DNA of 64,000 bases, taken from contig JAETXT010000007.1 in NCBI GenBank assembly GCA_019188255.1, positions 1,798,001 through 1,862,000 on the forward strand, in the 5' to 3' direction. This document shows positions 33,901-43,535 of the stretch, in pieces; the stretch's first letter is position 1, and each line of letters begins with the position of its first letter. Position numbers and translations under genes: made by a program. This DNA is from Verticillium longisporum. Its lineage: Eukaryota > Ascomycota > Sordariomycetes > Glomerellales > Plectosphaerellaceae. Under the pieces are notes generated by a model that was not told the DNA's origin, searched no databases, and was given only the letters and a program-made list of their open reading frames with translations.

Positions 33901-36900
33901 TGCGAGGCGGCAGCGGTGACTGCTGTCGATGGTACAGCTGTTGGGTCCGTTTGGTCTATGTCTGGGTAGGTTTTAAGAATGGCGTCCAGACCGTCGGCAA
34001 GCTGCTTAGTCGTCTTGAGAATATCGGTAATGGAAGGACCTACGGGTCGGACTGGCTCAATCTCATCGTCTTCTATGACATAGACCAGCTGATGCAGAGA
34101 GAAACCAGACGACGATATCCGATCCCAGTCTTCAAGGAAAGAGATCGTGCGAACTGCTCCGCCGCCAAACGGGTCACCAAGCAGTGTTATGACGCTTGGG
34201 AGCAGACTCAGCTTGACGCTCAGTACGCGAGCCAGCAACACGAGCCGGTAAATGCTTGACACACTTTTGAGTGTCAAATCTGCATCCTGAGGAAGACCGG
34301 CAAGGTTGGTTGCCGTCCTCAAGTCATCGGCTGTTCGAATCCGCAACGCAGCCATGACGACGGCGGCGTGTGCTGCTAGCTTTTCAGGCCTAGCATAATT
34401 GAGATAGTTGCCGTTGGCATCAGCCGCAAAAACACGGTCTATACCAAGAAGATTATGCGTCAAGAATAGCTTGGCATAAAGCGACTTGGGTTGGCCGTGT
34501 ACTGATATGTCTGCCCAAAACGTTAGGAGCTCAGCCAGACCGAGGCCAGTCAGGTCCAGCAGCTTCTTGAGGGCAACGACTTGTCCAAGGAAGCCGGGTG
34601 AGATGGACGCAAGCGCCGGCGGCGTCCAGTCCTCTCCTTCATGTAGTGGGCATTGCCCTCGATCGCCGCCTCCACCATTCCCTGACCCCTGACAGCGATC
34701 GTGGAAATCTTCCCAGGTAATCGTCCTTCCGGGGTTGGAACTCGGAGTATCAGAGCCACCGCCATCACTGCTACTTTCCGGTACAGTGGCAAGCCCTAAA
34801 AGAGCCTGGTCGAGGTCATCTATGGACCAGTCCAGCCGACGCCACAAACGAATGAAGCGGTGAATGCGATCGCAGTCGTCAATTCGCAGCGCCTCGCCGT
34901 TCAGGCGAATGAGCCGTACGTTTTCGATGTTGCAAGTGTCCTGGATTGGACCCCATGATGCAGCCCGCTCCCAATTCCAGACGTACACATTGCTACTTTG
35001 ATTGTCGATCTCGCCGAAAGCCCTAGTTCGCTCAATATTCCACAGCTGCATGCGCAACTGCCAGTCGAGTCCGTACTTGATGTGGAAGAACACGCCGTCT
35101 ACATCGACAGCTGCACCAGTCTCATCGATGCGACCAACCAGAGTCAGGGTGCCGTCAACAGCCGTAGAGGTGATGCGGCCGTCGCGATGGAGGTATCCGA
35201 TATCCCTGTCCACATTGTCATCCCGGCCGCTGATTACCTCTGCTGCTGAGCCAACAAACCCAAGCTGCGGGACCTGTCGCTGCAGCACCAGCCAACCTTC
35301 CGTCTCGAACACACCACCGTCCCTCGAATCCAGTACGATGAGGTCGCCAACAAGATCGAAGTACCGCAGTACCCAGCATCGCCAGATGGCTCCGTCGTCA
35401 CAAGAACATGGAGGATATCCGCGTCGCTTGGCCAGCTCTTCGAGTGCCTCCGCATTCTTGCCCTGGTCCGCACGGCCGAGATCGTCGATGTACTTCTGGC
35501 GAAGTTTGCCGAAGAGCTCAGCGAGCGGCTGGAACCTGATGAGGAAGGCGATCAACTTGTCGTAGCGCCCAGTGCTGCCTATGGGGCCGAGAAGCGTAAC
35601 GAGATAGCGGTAGCTCCATCGGAGGCGGTGGAGCAGGAGTAGGGCCCAGCCGGAGGGGTAGTTTGGGTTAATGTATGTTGTACGGAGGAGGTCAACCAGA
35701 TCTGTATACTTGATTCCTGATCGCGGCAGGAACTGCTTCTTCACGAAAGCAAGGCCAAGCTCGTGCTCCTCGACGGTCGACAGCATTTCGTGGTCTCCGT
35801 TGACATAGCCCCAGCACCGATAAGCTGGTTCAACCTGAATGCGTGCCTCGTACTCTTCGTCGCTGATGCGTGTGCCTGGCGAGATAATGTACTCAAAGTA
35901 CTCCTTCGGATAAAACACCTGACGAGTCAGAACTCGGAAGTCCTGCTGCGACAGAAGGAGATACTCTGCCACGTAAGCCCGCTCGTGGGCTTGTCTCCCC
36001 CATTCGTCACGTCTCGGGTCACCGGTGCGTTGCGTCGGCCGAAAAATATTGAGCAACTCGTGTCTTGACGTACCAAGGTGACCCAGAAGGATTCGGATCT
36101 CGTCCAGCGGCTGATGATACGGCAGCGTGAAGGGATATACGGCGTCCTTGAGCTTGCAGTACGCAGCGTAATTGACGTTGGCCGGCTGGGATAAGAGGGC
36201 GCTGCTGACATCGTCCTCGTCAATGTTGAAGGCATCAAGCGTCACTTGCTTTGGCTGGTGGTTGTCTTCAATGAACTTGCCGAGATGGCAGACAAAGGAT
36301 TCCATGACTTCGTTGCTGAGGTCGATGTAGGGCAGTACCGTGTTAGTGTTGGCGCACGTCAATTCGATTTCGGCAAGATCAGGCCGACGGCGAAAGAGCA
36401 TCTCGAGGGCGGTACCCTCCCAGCCGGGACGGTACTCATCTTTCAGGTTGTTGTTTCGGAGAAACTGCAGAATGTCGACCAAGTATGCTGCAGGTGATGT
36501 GACCGAGGCGCAGTCCGAACATTCGCAAAAGTCCATGGTGCCGAAAAGCTGCTCGAGATTGACAGTGCTGCGCATGCCGCTGACGGTGACGGACTCTGCA
36601 GCAGCTATGCGGTCCCCGCGAGATGCAGCCCCGTCGATGGCGCGGACGCCCGTTCCGCGTACCATTTGAAGCGTCGACGCGAGTGCCATGTTGGCGTGAA
36701 GAGCTACGTTTGTCGCCTGTGCGTGGATATTGCGGGCGGCCTCTTCAGCGCTGCCTTGAGCTGTGTCGTCCGCAGTGATGACATTGCCGATGTCATGAAC
36801 AAAGTGAGAAGCCGGCACTGCAGCAATCTGCTGGGCGGACCCAAAACCAGCCTTCAGCATAGCTGCCACGGCCGCCGGGGCCGTTGACAGTGATTGAACA

Positions 36901-37556
36901 CGCTGAATGGCTCGAATGGTGGTGTCTACCTTCTGCCGCGTCCCATTTTCCTCGCTGATGTCCTTCAATGCGCCCTCGGTGAGAGAGAAAGGAACCTTGC
37001 TAAACAGGTCGGGATGGGTGTGCAGGACATCGATGATGTGCCTCTTGACGTTGGCGTCTTCTTCTTTGTTGTCATCATCTCTCAGCCCGATGGGAATCTC
37101 CCCGTCGTCCACCATCTTACGCAGCACGGCATCGCGTTCCAACACGAAAATTCTCTGCCTAAAGATACGTGCCGCTGGCTTGATGGCAGAAACATCCTGG
37201 GGAGCCTCTGACGTGCTGGCGGTTGCTACTCCTGGTCCTCGGTCAACAAGGGCAGAGAGCTCGGCGGCATTGAAGCGTGCGGCAACCTGGCGCAGGCTTG
37301 AAAGAGAAGAATCAGCGGCCAGAGCAGCCACGATGGCCTCATCACCGCGTGCGCACTCTGCAAACCCGCGGATGAGCGTGATTCTTGAGGCGATGGTCTC
37401 ATCGTCAACCTTGGTTACCGCAACATCAAGGTCGGCCGACTTGAGGAGATGTTCTTCCAGCTTTATTCTCTCGTCATCCCCCAGACATGACAAGACGAGG
37501 GTGTCACGTATGCTGAGCTGGGGGGGTTGTTGTTGGTTTTCAGTCTGCTCGGCCAT
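27966..37556 (-). CDS. Tc toxin complex TcA-like subunit
   Basis: A single 3,196-codon frame without introns. Near residues 343-366 is the TcA/VRP1 hallmark, a CxCxxC cluster followed by SPAAYLVDILQFL. A long helical shell region follows. A neuraminidase-like/receptor-binding-type beta region lies around residues 1930-2150 (YYYRRLDAAHVIWQPWE, VVWNGRLLVFFPQF). Long amphipathic helices at about 2500-2780 match the position of the pore-forming coiled coil. The last ~300 residues resemble the TcB-binding domain (GPHVGVNATLRLLENKM, FDYGTITDVILQVRY). In bacteria TcA forms a pentameric syringe-like pore that receives the TcB-TcC cage. The partner gene converges from the other side. No signal peptide is seen at MAEQTENQQQPP. 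The frame is fully open, which argues against simple decay after transfer. Activity is unknown. Confidence 0.85.
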   Translation of the reverse strand: MAEQTENQQQPPQLSIRDTLVLSCLGDDERIKLEEHLLKSADLDVAVTKVDDETIASRITLIRGFAECARGDEAIVAALAADSSLSSLRQVAARFNAAELSALVDRGPGVATASTSEAPQDVSAIKPAARIFRQRIFVLERDAVLRKMVDDGEIPIGLRDDDNKEEDANVKRHIIDVLHTHPDLFSKVPFSLTEGALKDISEENGTRQKVDTTIRAIQRVQSLSTAPAAVAAMLKAGFGSAQQIAAVPASHFVHDIGNVITADDTAQGSAEEAARNIHAQATNVALHANMALASTLQMVRGTGVRAIDGAASRGDRIAAAESVTVSGMRSTVNLEQLFGTMDFCECSDCASVTSPAAYLVDILQFLRNNNLKDEYRPGWEGTALEMLFRRRPDLAEIELTCANTNTVLPYIDLSNEVMESFVCHLGKFIEDNHQPKQVTLDAFNIDEDDVSSALLSQPANVNYAAYCKLKDAVYPFTLPYHQPLDEIRILLGHLGTSRHELLNIFRPTQRTGDPRRDEWGRQAHERAYVAEYLLLSQQDFRVLTRQVFYPKEYFEYIISPGTRISDEEYEARIQVEPAYRCWGYVNGDHEMLSTVEEHELGLAFVKKQFLPRSGIKYTDLVDLLRTTYINPNYPSGWALLLLHRLRWSYRYLVTLLGPIGSTGRYDKLIAFLIRFQPLAELFGKLRQKYIDDLGRADQGKNAEALEELAKRRGYPPCSCDDGAIWRCWVLRYFDLVGDLIVLDSRDGGVFETEGWLVLQRQVPQLGFVGSAAEVISGRDDNVDRDIGYLHRDGRITSTAVDGTLTLVGRIDETGAAVDVDGVFFHIKYGLDWQLRMQLWNIERTRAFGEIDNQSSNVYVWNWERAASWGPIQDTCNIENVRLIRLNGEALRIDDCDRIHRFIRLWRRLDWSIDDLDQALLGLATVPESSSDGGGSDTPSSNPGRTITWEDFHDRCQGSGNGGGGDRGQCPLHEGEDWTPPALASISPGFLGQVVALKKLLDLTGLGLAELLTFWADISVHGQPKSLYAKLFLTHNLLGIDRVFAADANGNYLNYARPEKLAAHAAVVMAALRIRTADDLRTATNLAGLPQDADLTLKSVSSIYRLVLLARVLSVKLSLLPSVITLLGDPFGGGAVRTISFLEDWDRISSSGFSLHQLVYVIEDDEIEPVRPVGPSITDILKTTKQLADGLDAILKTYPDIDQTDPTAVPSTAVTAAASQAFDATTVSTLAGVIEGSWVWQTNAPVGMAISVPALLKKKFSYSSRSGDASNAPSATVQMTGILTASEAEDAKFLGRMNPLWAPAIDRLMRKPGAWFNDTLRAVFSANLEEAKATLLAGDVPPTTPDPTQDESVPVPDPGSAPSKRLYFLVSFLPFLRDRLSDKMVSDVMMSVSGLSPELTHLLLDSILRSGTTSALEILRNLKSTSSNPSADWTGYLIPPTNDEFVFFSIADTQPSAIILDGASVSFPQPLDDPSNVWVSEPVKLTAGRLYSLTVPGRPATQLQWKSARSPRAGIPASALLSGQATQIVTDVFSKLVKAGIVVNIFSLTTAEIIFLTDAEAHFDGFDLNSLSLRAWRRLCQFSSFRNGLAAPEAPLIALFKWASLPSAGVNGLVDKIIASTRWDSQRDSLTALLASDHFDLLSPANFLDERALIRLQKALALVKSLGVVDVPMVFSWADPLVKFWVARIIADNIRKVVRARYTTTDWEAAVQPLYNTLRENQKNALIAYLLAQQVIRDQGIADADGLFEFFLIDVQMSSCLQTSRIKQAISSVQLFIQRCLLGLELQPRINSVEGDRQKVPVRIDAVRWSWMEKYRVWEANRKVFLYPENWLTGELRDDKSPFYRELESELLQKDVDSSTVAAAFRNYLTKVDDVANLEAQGLFLEQTTDVKIVHIVARTRCAPYAYYYRRLDAAHVIWQPWERMTVDIPNYTSETADGVVLENGTYVTPVVWNGRLLVFFPQFAKKTVMPPKAAEKSMVELGDEKPSTNLRSIDYWEIRLCCSERRQGGEWTTKIISSDGVYETVKNYANYSLPNLNGYLFVPRLEAVPDGGGGTKLSVDVLSNVTSESSVAVGSFDFVNGRLLKSSDGSITASLRLDTGTPAFGYWSGRKELHSLQASTATDNPEFYKTPPYVEYPDSVVRPRVRVYWTNSASAVFSHQFVHKLLGAMAVSDKLSTVFDLYARLEDSHLGDAFGDNRESRYHELKKPYAIYNWELGLHAPLAVMDKLVQQRQFDQALDLCHAAIFNPMVNTNDVSKCWQFRPFQEIVAKDYLENFMQSLVPNEENTQVTEWRDNPFAPHVVARSRPVAYMKAVVMKYIDTLVQYGDFYFRQNTLETLPLAIQMYVRASHVYGPAGQRIPKRGKTEPHTYRRLLERFDAFGNAAVDLELEFPFSNQVTRQFPVGFTGRPDTPVDLPNVFGSATTRYFCIPDNPQLRAVRATIDDRLFKLRHCQDINGVVQRLPLFEPPIDPGLLVRATAAGVSIASVLNDLNSPMSNYRFLYLVQKAHEVCGELRQFVAGFLAAKEKQDGEALASLRQRHEVTISDLLKGIKKAQADEASLSLDSLRQTRLGPVCRMRHYLSQLGEDVSKVPTDVKSPFAEIELSQEKLVADTGLRLIPSEKEEQDRSTVSRNVNISVGATEALSTVFLALPSTNVHGTPLGVGAAVKRGSPQLGHGLGAVARGLRAWSDHEAAQASMAGRRTGLLRAMQDRVQMANSAGYEVKAIDSQILTQQVKLALAERDVSNHQQSIDNARETADFLATKYTNAQLYSHLEASSRRLAYEAYTLAYDLARRAERTFHFERPAEISRSYISFGYWDPARDGLLAGEALALSLRRLEAAYQDRRGHDFEVTRSISLRLLAPLELVRLRETARCEFALPETLFDMDFPGHYMRRVRSIALSIPCVVGPHVGVNATLRLLENKMRTSPLAADANAYSETPGDDGLDQRFTTSSVPITAIAASSAQTDPGVFELSMKDERFLPFEGAGVISRWRLTLPSPAGPASLALRPFDYGTITDVILQVRYTSLDGGDKLQAAASGAIRSFVQAVEDDSSEAGGGLYTIMDLRAEFATEWYRFAMAASPPDADRTILLRDVASRLPYVARGASKLTASSVSLYSTAEIPATALRLARAGSDADIVPFTEAAKLGRLFAYSASTEGLDISGDWILTLKAHEGADVSLDGARQGMWLVLRYRMQL

Positions 37557-39793
37557 GTTTCGCGGTGGTCGGGGTGCTGATCACGACGTTTCCCGGTAGC
37601 ATGGTTGGCTTAGCTAAAAACTCGAAAAGGTAGGCGCAAAGAACCTGAGAACGTGACGTTAGGAGTGCAGAACCATTATGCCATACTAATACTACGAGGT
37701 GTCATGTCAGTCGGGGGGTTGGCAACTGCTGTCAGTGTCAAGTCAGTGAGCTATCCCAAGTGACGATGGTACCTGTGTACCGCGGTCCGTGCCGCCATAT
37801 CGGACGTCCTGTCACATCACAACAACCGGACTTGGGCAACGTTCTCTGCTCTCCTTCACTGTCCACGGTTACAGTAAGCGAGAAAGCGTAGGTTAGTCCG
37901 CAAGTACCTGTTACAACCTCCAGGTTCAAAGCTTGCCGTCGTGCGCCGTGGCTCACGGAAGCTGGGCGAAGGCGTTGGCCTGAATGAGTTTCATTGGTCG
38001 ATTGATACTGCGGCTGACCTGGCTGAGCATCCATTAACCCCGATGACAGCAGTGATTTGATCCGTATGGTTGCCTCCTTGGATCTCTGTAGCTTCTGATC
38101 ATAAGCATGACGCCTCTTAAGGCTCATTGTACAGTGCTAGAGAAGCATGTCGGCCTTGGCGTGCTGGCACAGTTTGCCCCGACTGCGCACCACGAGACGG
38201 ATCCCATGCATGAGGAACGTCTTCAACGGTGGGATTTGTGCACATAGGGCTGAGTTATGCTTTCCGGGCCGTGACGCTGGGTTGCTCTGCCTAAAAGCAG
38301 CGAGACTCTGGTTGCACCATAGATTGGTCGAGTGTGGTCAAGGAATTGCAGGAGACGCCCGATGGTCTAGACTGCCGGTGCCAAAGGCGCGAGGATCGCA
38401 GTGCCTTGGGCGAGGTCTGGCGTCATCGTTTCCTGTGAGATATCTGGGCTGGGACCAGATCAAATTGACGCTAAAATAGGACGGCTTTGGCTCGCTCACG
38501 CGCGTGATGGGGGACCGAGTTTTGACGCGTCGAACATCCACGGCGGTGGTCACGAAGGCGTCTGGGGGAATCTTCGGGGAGTGCTGTAGTTCTGCATTCT
38601 TTCTGGGTCAAGAGAGTGCGTGCTTGCCTGCTTGGCCAGCCTCATTTGATCAAGGGCGACGCGTGCTGACGCATAAAGGTGACCTGTATGCATCACCTGG
38701 CGATCCCCTCTTCTCGCTGCATCAGGCCAATATCGACTTCATTGGTACCTAGTCGTGGCAGGCGATGGACCTGGGAAAGCGACTCAAGGTTCTCGATGGC
38801 TGTCAATGGTTCCGTTGGATGGCGGAGGCTGTGTTTGTTGGTGGAGGCTGACGGCGGAAGACGCGAGGAGGGGAAAGGCGCTATGGATGCCTCGTAAGGG
38901 GTTGTGTGCCCACTGCGCGTCGTAAGGCACTTTCCCAGGATGCTTACCTAAGTCGACTCTTCTTTCCTGCAGGGGGCCTACTCTGCTCAGACATCGAGTC
39001 CAACTCAATTGTCTTTGCGCCGAGGTGTCAAATCGCACTGCAGAGAGGTCATGATCGGCATTGCAAGAAGCAGGCGAGATCAATGAAATGCAAAATGGAA
39101 AATGAGTCCTCAGTGTCATGATCCACTCGCGGCCCGATGACTCCCTTGGCTGGGCCTGCCGAAAAAAGAGGCCAAATCGAAGCGGGGCAGGCCGCCGTGA
39201 ACGCCTCGCAGAGAGACCTTTTGGCAGTGCTCGTTTTCAGCGTGTTTACTGGTACCGATTTTGGCCTCACTTTAGCGCAGGCTGTGCCGCTCCTACGGGC
39301 GCTTCTGACTGGCCCTCCACAGCTTCGCCGCATCCCCAGACTCCACCTCGAAGACAGAGGCAGGCGAAGGCATCCAATTGCAAGGCAGCCAATCACGGCC
39401 ATCTGCACCTGTCGTCCTGATCATTTTAGAGCCAGGCACCCGCCCTCGACTCGCTCATTGAATCTCGAAACCTCAACTCTTCTACTCTCGTCACCTTCAC
39501 CTTCTCAACTTCGCCCCCTCACCTCATTTTCAAGTCGTCAAGACATTCTGGATACACAGAGCACCGATCGCTCGACCCGAGCCCCAGTCATCTTTCTAGA
39601 TCAATTCGTCGGAACTGCTCAATCCCCCATGACTGTGCATCATTGACACAACTACCACTCCACCAATCCCGCCCACGCGTCTTGCATTGTTCGCATCGTA
39701 AGCCATCTATCGGCAGTGACCACTATCGTGCAGCTTCTCACACTTACATCACAGGCATACAATCAATTCCCAGGCCTCTATCCTGACGCATCG
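37557..39793. other. Gene-poor stretch upstream of the TcA-like gene
   Basis: About 2.2 kb in which I find no conserved protein on either strand; all frames are short and lack domain signatures. The TcA gene's promoter should be near 37557-37900. Towards 39430-39700 the sequence turns C/T-rich (CTCAACTCTTCTACTCTCG) as in fungal promoters and leaders, which fits the start of the next gene at 39794. Confidence 0.5.
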
Positions 39794-40912
39794 ATGGAAA
39801 TTCGTCACAATGGATATCAGGACTTGCTCGAATCTATCGAGCAATCTCACGCCTCCTTTATGGATAGGCTCCGACACGTCCACAGCCATCTCGCCGAGCG
39901 GACCGTGACCCCCGACCAGACTGCGACGCTAGGAGCTTTCGACCTCCCTGTGCCGAATCTCGCACTCTGGTCGACCAGCGGTGGATTCCATGGGATGAAT
40001 CCAATCCAGTCGGCGCCGACTGTCACTCCCGCTGAAGTCCAGCAGTTCCAGAGACGAAAGGCCAAGCGCCGACCTCAGGAGACAGACTCGGAGCGTCAAT
40101 TGCCCCTCGAGCCCTTCCCATGTCACTCCTCTCCATGTCGCGAGGAGCGACGTGTCTCTGGCCTGGAAATCCGTCCACAATTCGTGTTCGCTATCCCGAC
40201 CTTGATGCAGAATCTGGTATGTTACGGCTGATTTTCAGCAAAGCAACCCAGAATTCTAACTGACCCCTTCCAGCAGCAGCAGCAGCAGCAGCAGATACAT
40301 GCTCAACGGAGAAGCCCTGTGCTGGTAAGCGAAGCGTTGGAACAATTCCATCAGCTTCGTCGACAGTGGACAGAACATGCTCTCATTACATGCTTCGGCA
40401 CGAGCAACCTCGTTCTTGATCCCGCCCAGCTCATTGGCTCTGCCAAAGGAGAGCGCAAGCTCTATACTGATATGCAGAATTTCCAGCAGTCTCAGGATGT
40501 CCTCGAGAATGACGGCATCATGTTACAGCACCAGACGGACGACGGCGCCTTCGATACATCGATCGGCACCATGACTTGCGAGTATATCAACCAGATTCAT
40601 CCTGATGATACACAGCCCGTCTCGACCCGAGATAACAACTCCGATGTTTTCTCTGGGCCCGAATTGATCGAGCGCTTGCGCCTCAATCAACGATCCGGCC
40701 ATCTCTTGTCACTGCCCCTGGTTGTCGCCATGGCCGATATAGTCGCCATTTACGCCGGCTATTGCTCCATGACTGCCAACGTCGTCTCGACATTGGCTGT
40801 CATGAACGGCAAGGACAGTTGCTTTTCGAAGCAAATGAACTTGGCAGAGTACGATTGTGGGAAGACAGCCAGCTGGCGGTTGATCCCCACGACGTTGCCT
40901 CTCTTTGGCTGA
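39794..40912 (+). CDS. Hypothetical protein with a polyglutamine start to exon 2
   Basis: Two exons, 39794-40216 and 40274-40912, give 353 codons. The intron has a GTATGT donor, a CTAAC branch (40256-40260) and a CAG acceptor. The acceptor runs straight into CAG codons, giving a seven-Gln run, so alternative acceptor choice could change the Gln number without shifting the frame. Residues 1-40 look alpha-helical (YQDLLESIEQSHASFMDRLRHVHSHL). A basic patch RRKAKRRPQETDSE lies near residue 95. The C-terminal half includes a hydrophobic helix (SLPLVVAMADIVAIYAGYC) and a Cys near the end. I do not recognise the family. A helix plus a basic patch and polyQ could suit a nuclear regulator, but this is a guess. 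Confidence 0.6.
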
Positions 40913-41131
40913 CGAGCTGTTGCGACTCTTTCTGGTATTTGACTGTTGGTTGGCAAGTGACCTGAGTACGTCGTAAAACTTCTCGTCTGGACATCTAAAC
41001 AAGGTGTCTTGAGCCTCGCTACCACAACCAAACCAACCGCTATCAAACCAAACGAACCACACAGCAATCAGCACAGAGACGGATCTTCAGAGCAGCAAAC
41101 ACTACTCTGATTTTCAAGCAACAACGACAAC

Positions 41132-42088
41132 ATGGCTTTCGCATCTCCCAGCGCAAGCAGCAACGACTACTTTTACGAGGTGGACGACAATACCGCCACC
41201 ATGGACGGACACGGCGCATGGGCGGCGTCAGGCGCAGGCCTGCCCGTCCATGACTTCCTTCATGGCATGTCCGCTTTCGAATCCCCACTCTCTGAGATCC
41301 TGGAGGGCGACTTCAGCGACGACATTCATTTTGACGCTTTCATCGAAAAGGAGCTGGCCAAGGGCTACGGACTGGAGGTGTTTCCCTCGAACGGCAACAT
41401 GGGCGACCTGTGTGCTTTCGACTTCAACACACCCGTCGTTCCTACCCCTGACTTTAACGACCCCCTCCTCTTCCCGATCGTCGACGACAGCCAGGCACTC
41501 GGCCACCCGTCCTTTGACTTTGATCTCCCCGCTGCCGGGTCATTCTTCGCCCCTCTCAGCATCGGCGATGCATCGCCGTACACGAACTCACCCTTCACCC
41601 ACTCCGCCAACTCGGCTTCCCCCTTTACGACGTCGCCCGACTCTACCACCGAGTCGGACACTTCAGGTCACGCGTACGCCTGCACGGCCGACGGCTGCTT
41701 CAAGACATTCAAGAAAGAAAGTCAACTCAAGTATGTAGTCCCATCTCTCCCCTTTGCGTGCCGCCCCTGCACACCAGCCCCCCCTCTCGTGCGAATCCCG
41801 CTGACCATTCGTTCCAGGCAGCACCAGCGCGTCCACAAGAAGTCTCTCACCTGCCCGCACTGCCCGAGCGCGCCCAAGTTCGCCCAGGTGCGCGACCTCG
41901 AGCGCCACCTGCAGGTCCGCCACAAGGACGTCGCCGCCCGCGACAACGTCCGCTCCGAGACGCGCCAGTGTCCCTTTGAGGGCTGCGCGCACCGCGGCCG
42001 GCGCGACAACGTGTCGAGGCATTTCGAGAGCAAGCACGGCGGGAAGCTGATGTGGAGGAAGGGGGTGCCGACGGTCCTCACCGTCTAG
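41132..42088 (+). CDS. C2H2 zinc-finger transcription factor
   Basis: Two exons, 41132-41730 and 41818-42088, give 289 residues; the 87-bp intron splits a zinc finger (ESQLK|QHQRVH). The N-terminal 180 residues are acidic and Phe/Asp/Pro-rich (DDIHFDAFIEKE, FDFDLPAAG) and look like an activation region. Three C2H2-type fingers follow: CTADGC...HQRVH, CPHCP...HLQVRH and CPFEGC...HFESKH. The last is close to the end and is followed by a short basic tail. By family it should bind DNA in the nucleus; targets are not evident. The intron inside finger 1 confirms the splice sites, because both its Cys and His pairs are needed. Confidence 0.88.
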   Translation: MAFASPSASSNDYFYEVDDNTATMDGHGAWAASGAGLPVHDFLHGMSAFESPLSEILEGDFSDDIHFDAFIEKELAKGYGLEVFPSNGNMGDLCAFDFNTPVVPTPDFNDPLLFPIVDDSQALGHPSFDFDLPAAGSFFAPLSIGDASPYTNSPFTHSANSASPFTTSPDSTTESDTSGHAYACTADGCFKTFKKESQLKYVVPSLPFACRPCTPAPPLVRIPLTIRSRQHQRVHKKSLTCPHCPSAPKFAQVRDLERHLQVRHKDVAARDNVRSETRQCPFEGCAHRGRRDNVSRHFESKHGGKLMWRKGVPTVLTV

Positions 42089-43390
42089 GGTTTTTTTTTT
42101 CTTGGTCCTTGTCATGGGAAAAGAAGCGAGGCGTTTTCAACTTGATTTTATGTTTGCTTTTTTGTAACGATGCACGGTCTAGAGTAAGGACAATAGACTC
42201 GTCACTGCACTCGTCCCAAAATGCGTGATGTTCCAGGTGAATTCTTTCGAAGTCGAAGCCTCCTGTCATGCTCACGCGAAGAAACTTGTACGCCAAAGCC
42301 GCAGTTGGCGGAAACAGGCTCTGTGATCTGGTGGGCAGATCAACAAGAAGCGGCACTAGCTCACAAGCGGCTGGAGGTGCATACACCCAGCCTCACAGTG
42401 AGGGGTCAGCAGACCGAATCCTCGGACAGACCAGCAAGGCCCTGCACGACGCTCCTCTCATCATCGCAGACGAAGCCAAATCCGCCCATCAAGCCCCTTC
42501 CCTCTCTGTACGATAACAAACCAAAGTCCATCCAGCTTGCGCGCTGCACGCACACCCAGCTCTTCACCGTCCCGCATCCGCCCGCATCGGCTGAGACCCC
42601 CCCTTCAGCGGGAACTCGGCCCCACAGGACCGGACCAACGCCGTGTCTCGCTCGCCAACCACCGCAGCCCGCCACAACGCCCCCCTCCCCCTGCCCCCTC
42701 CATACGCTGCATGCAATGCCACCCAACGCCCGGCCGGCGGGCCACGACAAGTGCTGCCTGCGGCCCGCCGCCTCGGATCAGTCACCGCTCCTCCGCTGCT
42801 GGCCCCTTGCCTTCTCCCTTCTGCCCCCCACCTCCATCGGGTCGGGGGGCGGCGACTCGGTCTGAGAAACTTTGATCGCATTTCGTAATTTGTGACGGGC
42901 GAGTCGGGGGGCTTTAACGCCACATTTCTCTCCACGAATGGCTTGGTGGGACGACGGTTGGGTCGCACACATTATGGACGTGGCATGAGCTTGCGAGGGT
43001 CGGTTTCTCGTATCAGGCAGACGGGCAGGGCGACGATTTGGATTTCACTTGATGAGTTTGAAGCGCAGGGAGCCTGGAAACCACTGTGTTGTTGTTTCAT
43101 TGCATGTACATAGCGTCAAAAAAGACCAATCTATCAATGCAGTTTGCGTGCGAGGCTGGCTCGGCACCGCAGCGGTTCCTCCCCCTTCGAGCATGCGGCA
43201 AGGTGACTTTGGTCCACCTCGGACATGCTATCTTTCCCGTCGGTGTTGATTGCGAGCCTCTCAGATTACTGGCAGGAGCTTTGGCAGGAAAAAACTGAAT
43301 TTTGTCGGAGAAGGCCGATGGTGTCAGAGCGTCGTGGCCATGATTGCTTAGTGCTGGGAGCTGTTAGATCAAGCAAGAGGACTGAGGCCG
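42089..43390. other. Intergenic between the zinc-finger and metallothionein-like genes
   Basis: I see no supported gene in about 1.3 kb. T-rich strings follow the zinc-finger stop (42091-42101, 42155-42163) and may mark its 3' end. A very C-rich stretch at 42580-42850 is open in several frames but has only compositional, Pro/Ala-type translations. Confidence 0.5.
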
Positions 43391-43535
43391 TCAGAAACAT
43401 ACGTCGCACGAGCTGCAGGCGCACGACGAGCAAGAGCCGGCGCAGTTGGTGGCGCAAGAGGAGCAAGAGCTGGTCGCTGTCAGTCGGAGAGCACCGATTT
43501 GCGGGCTGCTCTGGGGCAACTCACCAGGGAGCCAT
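43391..43535 (-). CDS. Metallothionein-like Cys-rich peptide
   Basis: A tiny two-exon gene on the minus strand. Exon 1 is 43535-43525 (MAP plus two bases). A 55-bp intron, GTGAGT to CCAG, ends at 43470, and exon 2 begins at 43469. The spliced peptide starts MAPCSCSSC and has 9 Cys in 29 residues in C-x-C and C-x2-C spacing, with no aromatic residue until the last, as fungal metallothioneins do. Reading straight on from GAC gives a TGA at 43391-43393. Alternatively a second short intron (GTATGT at 43402, CTAAC branch, CAG at 43354) would end the peptide at CSSCDH with a stop at 43348-43350. A TATA box lies 118 bp upstream. By family it binds Cu, Zn or Cd in the cytosol and is metal-induced. 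The start and intron 1 are well supported; the end is uncertain. Confidence 0.75.

Noticed and set aside
19809..37556. Bacterial contamination as the source of the Tc genes
   Set aside because: The two genes lie between spliced fungal genes in one continuous sequence, with no bacterial operon signals or other bacterial genes.
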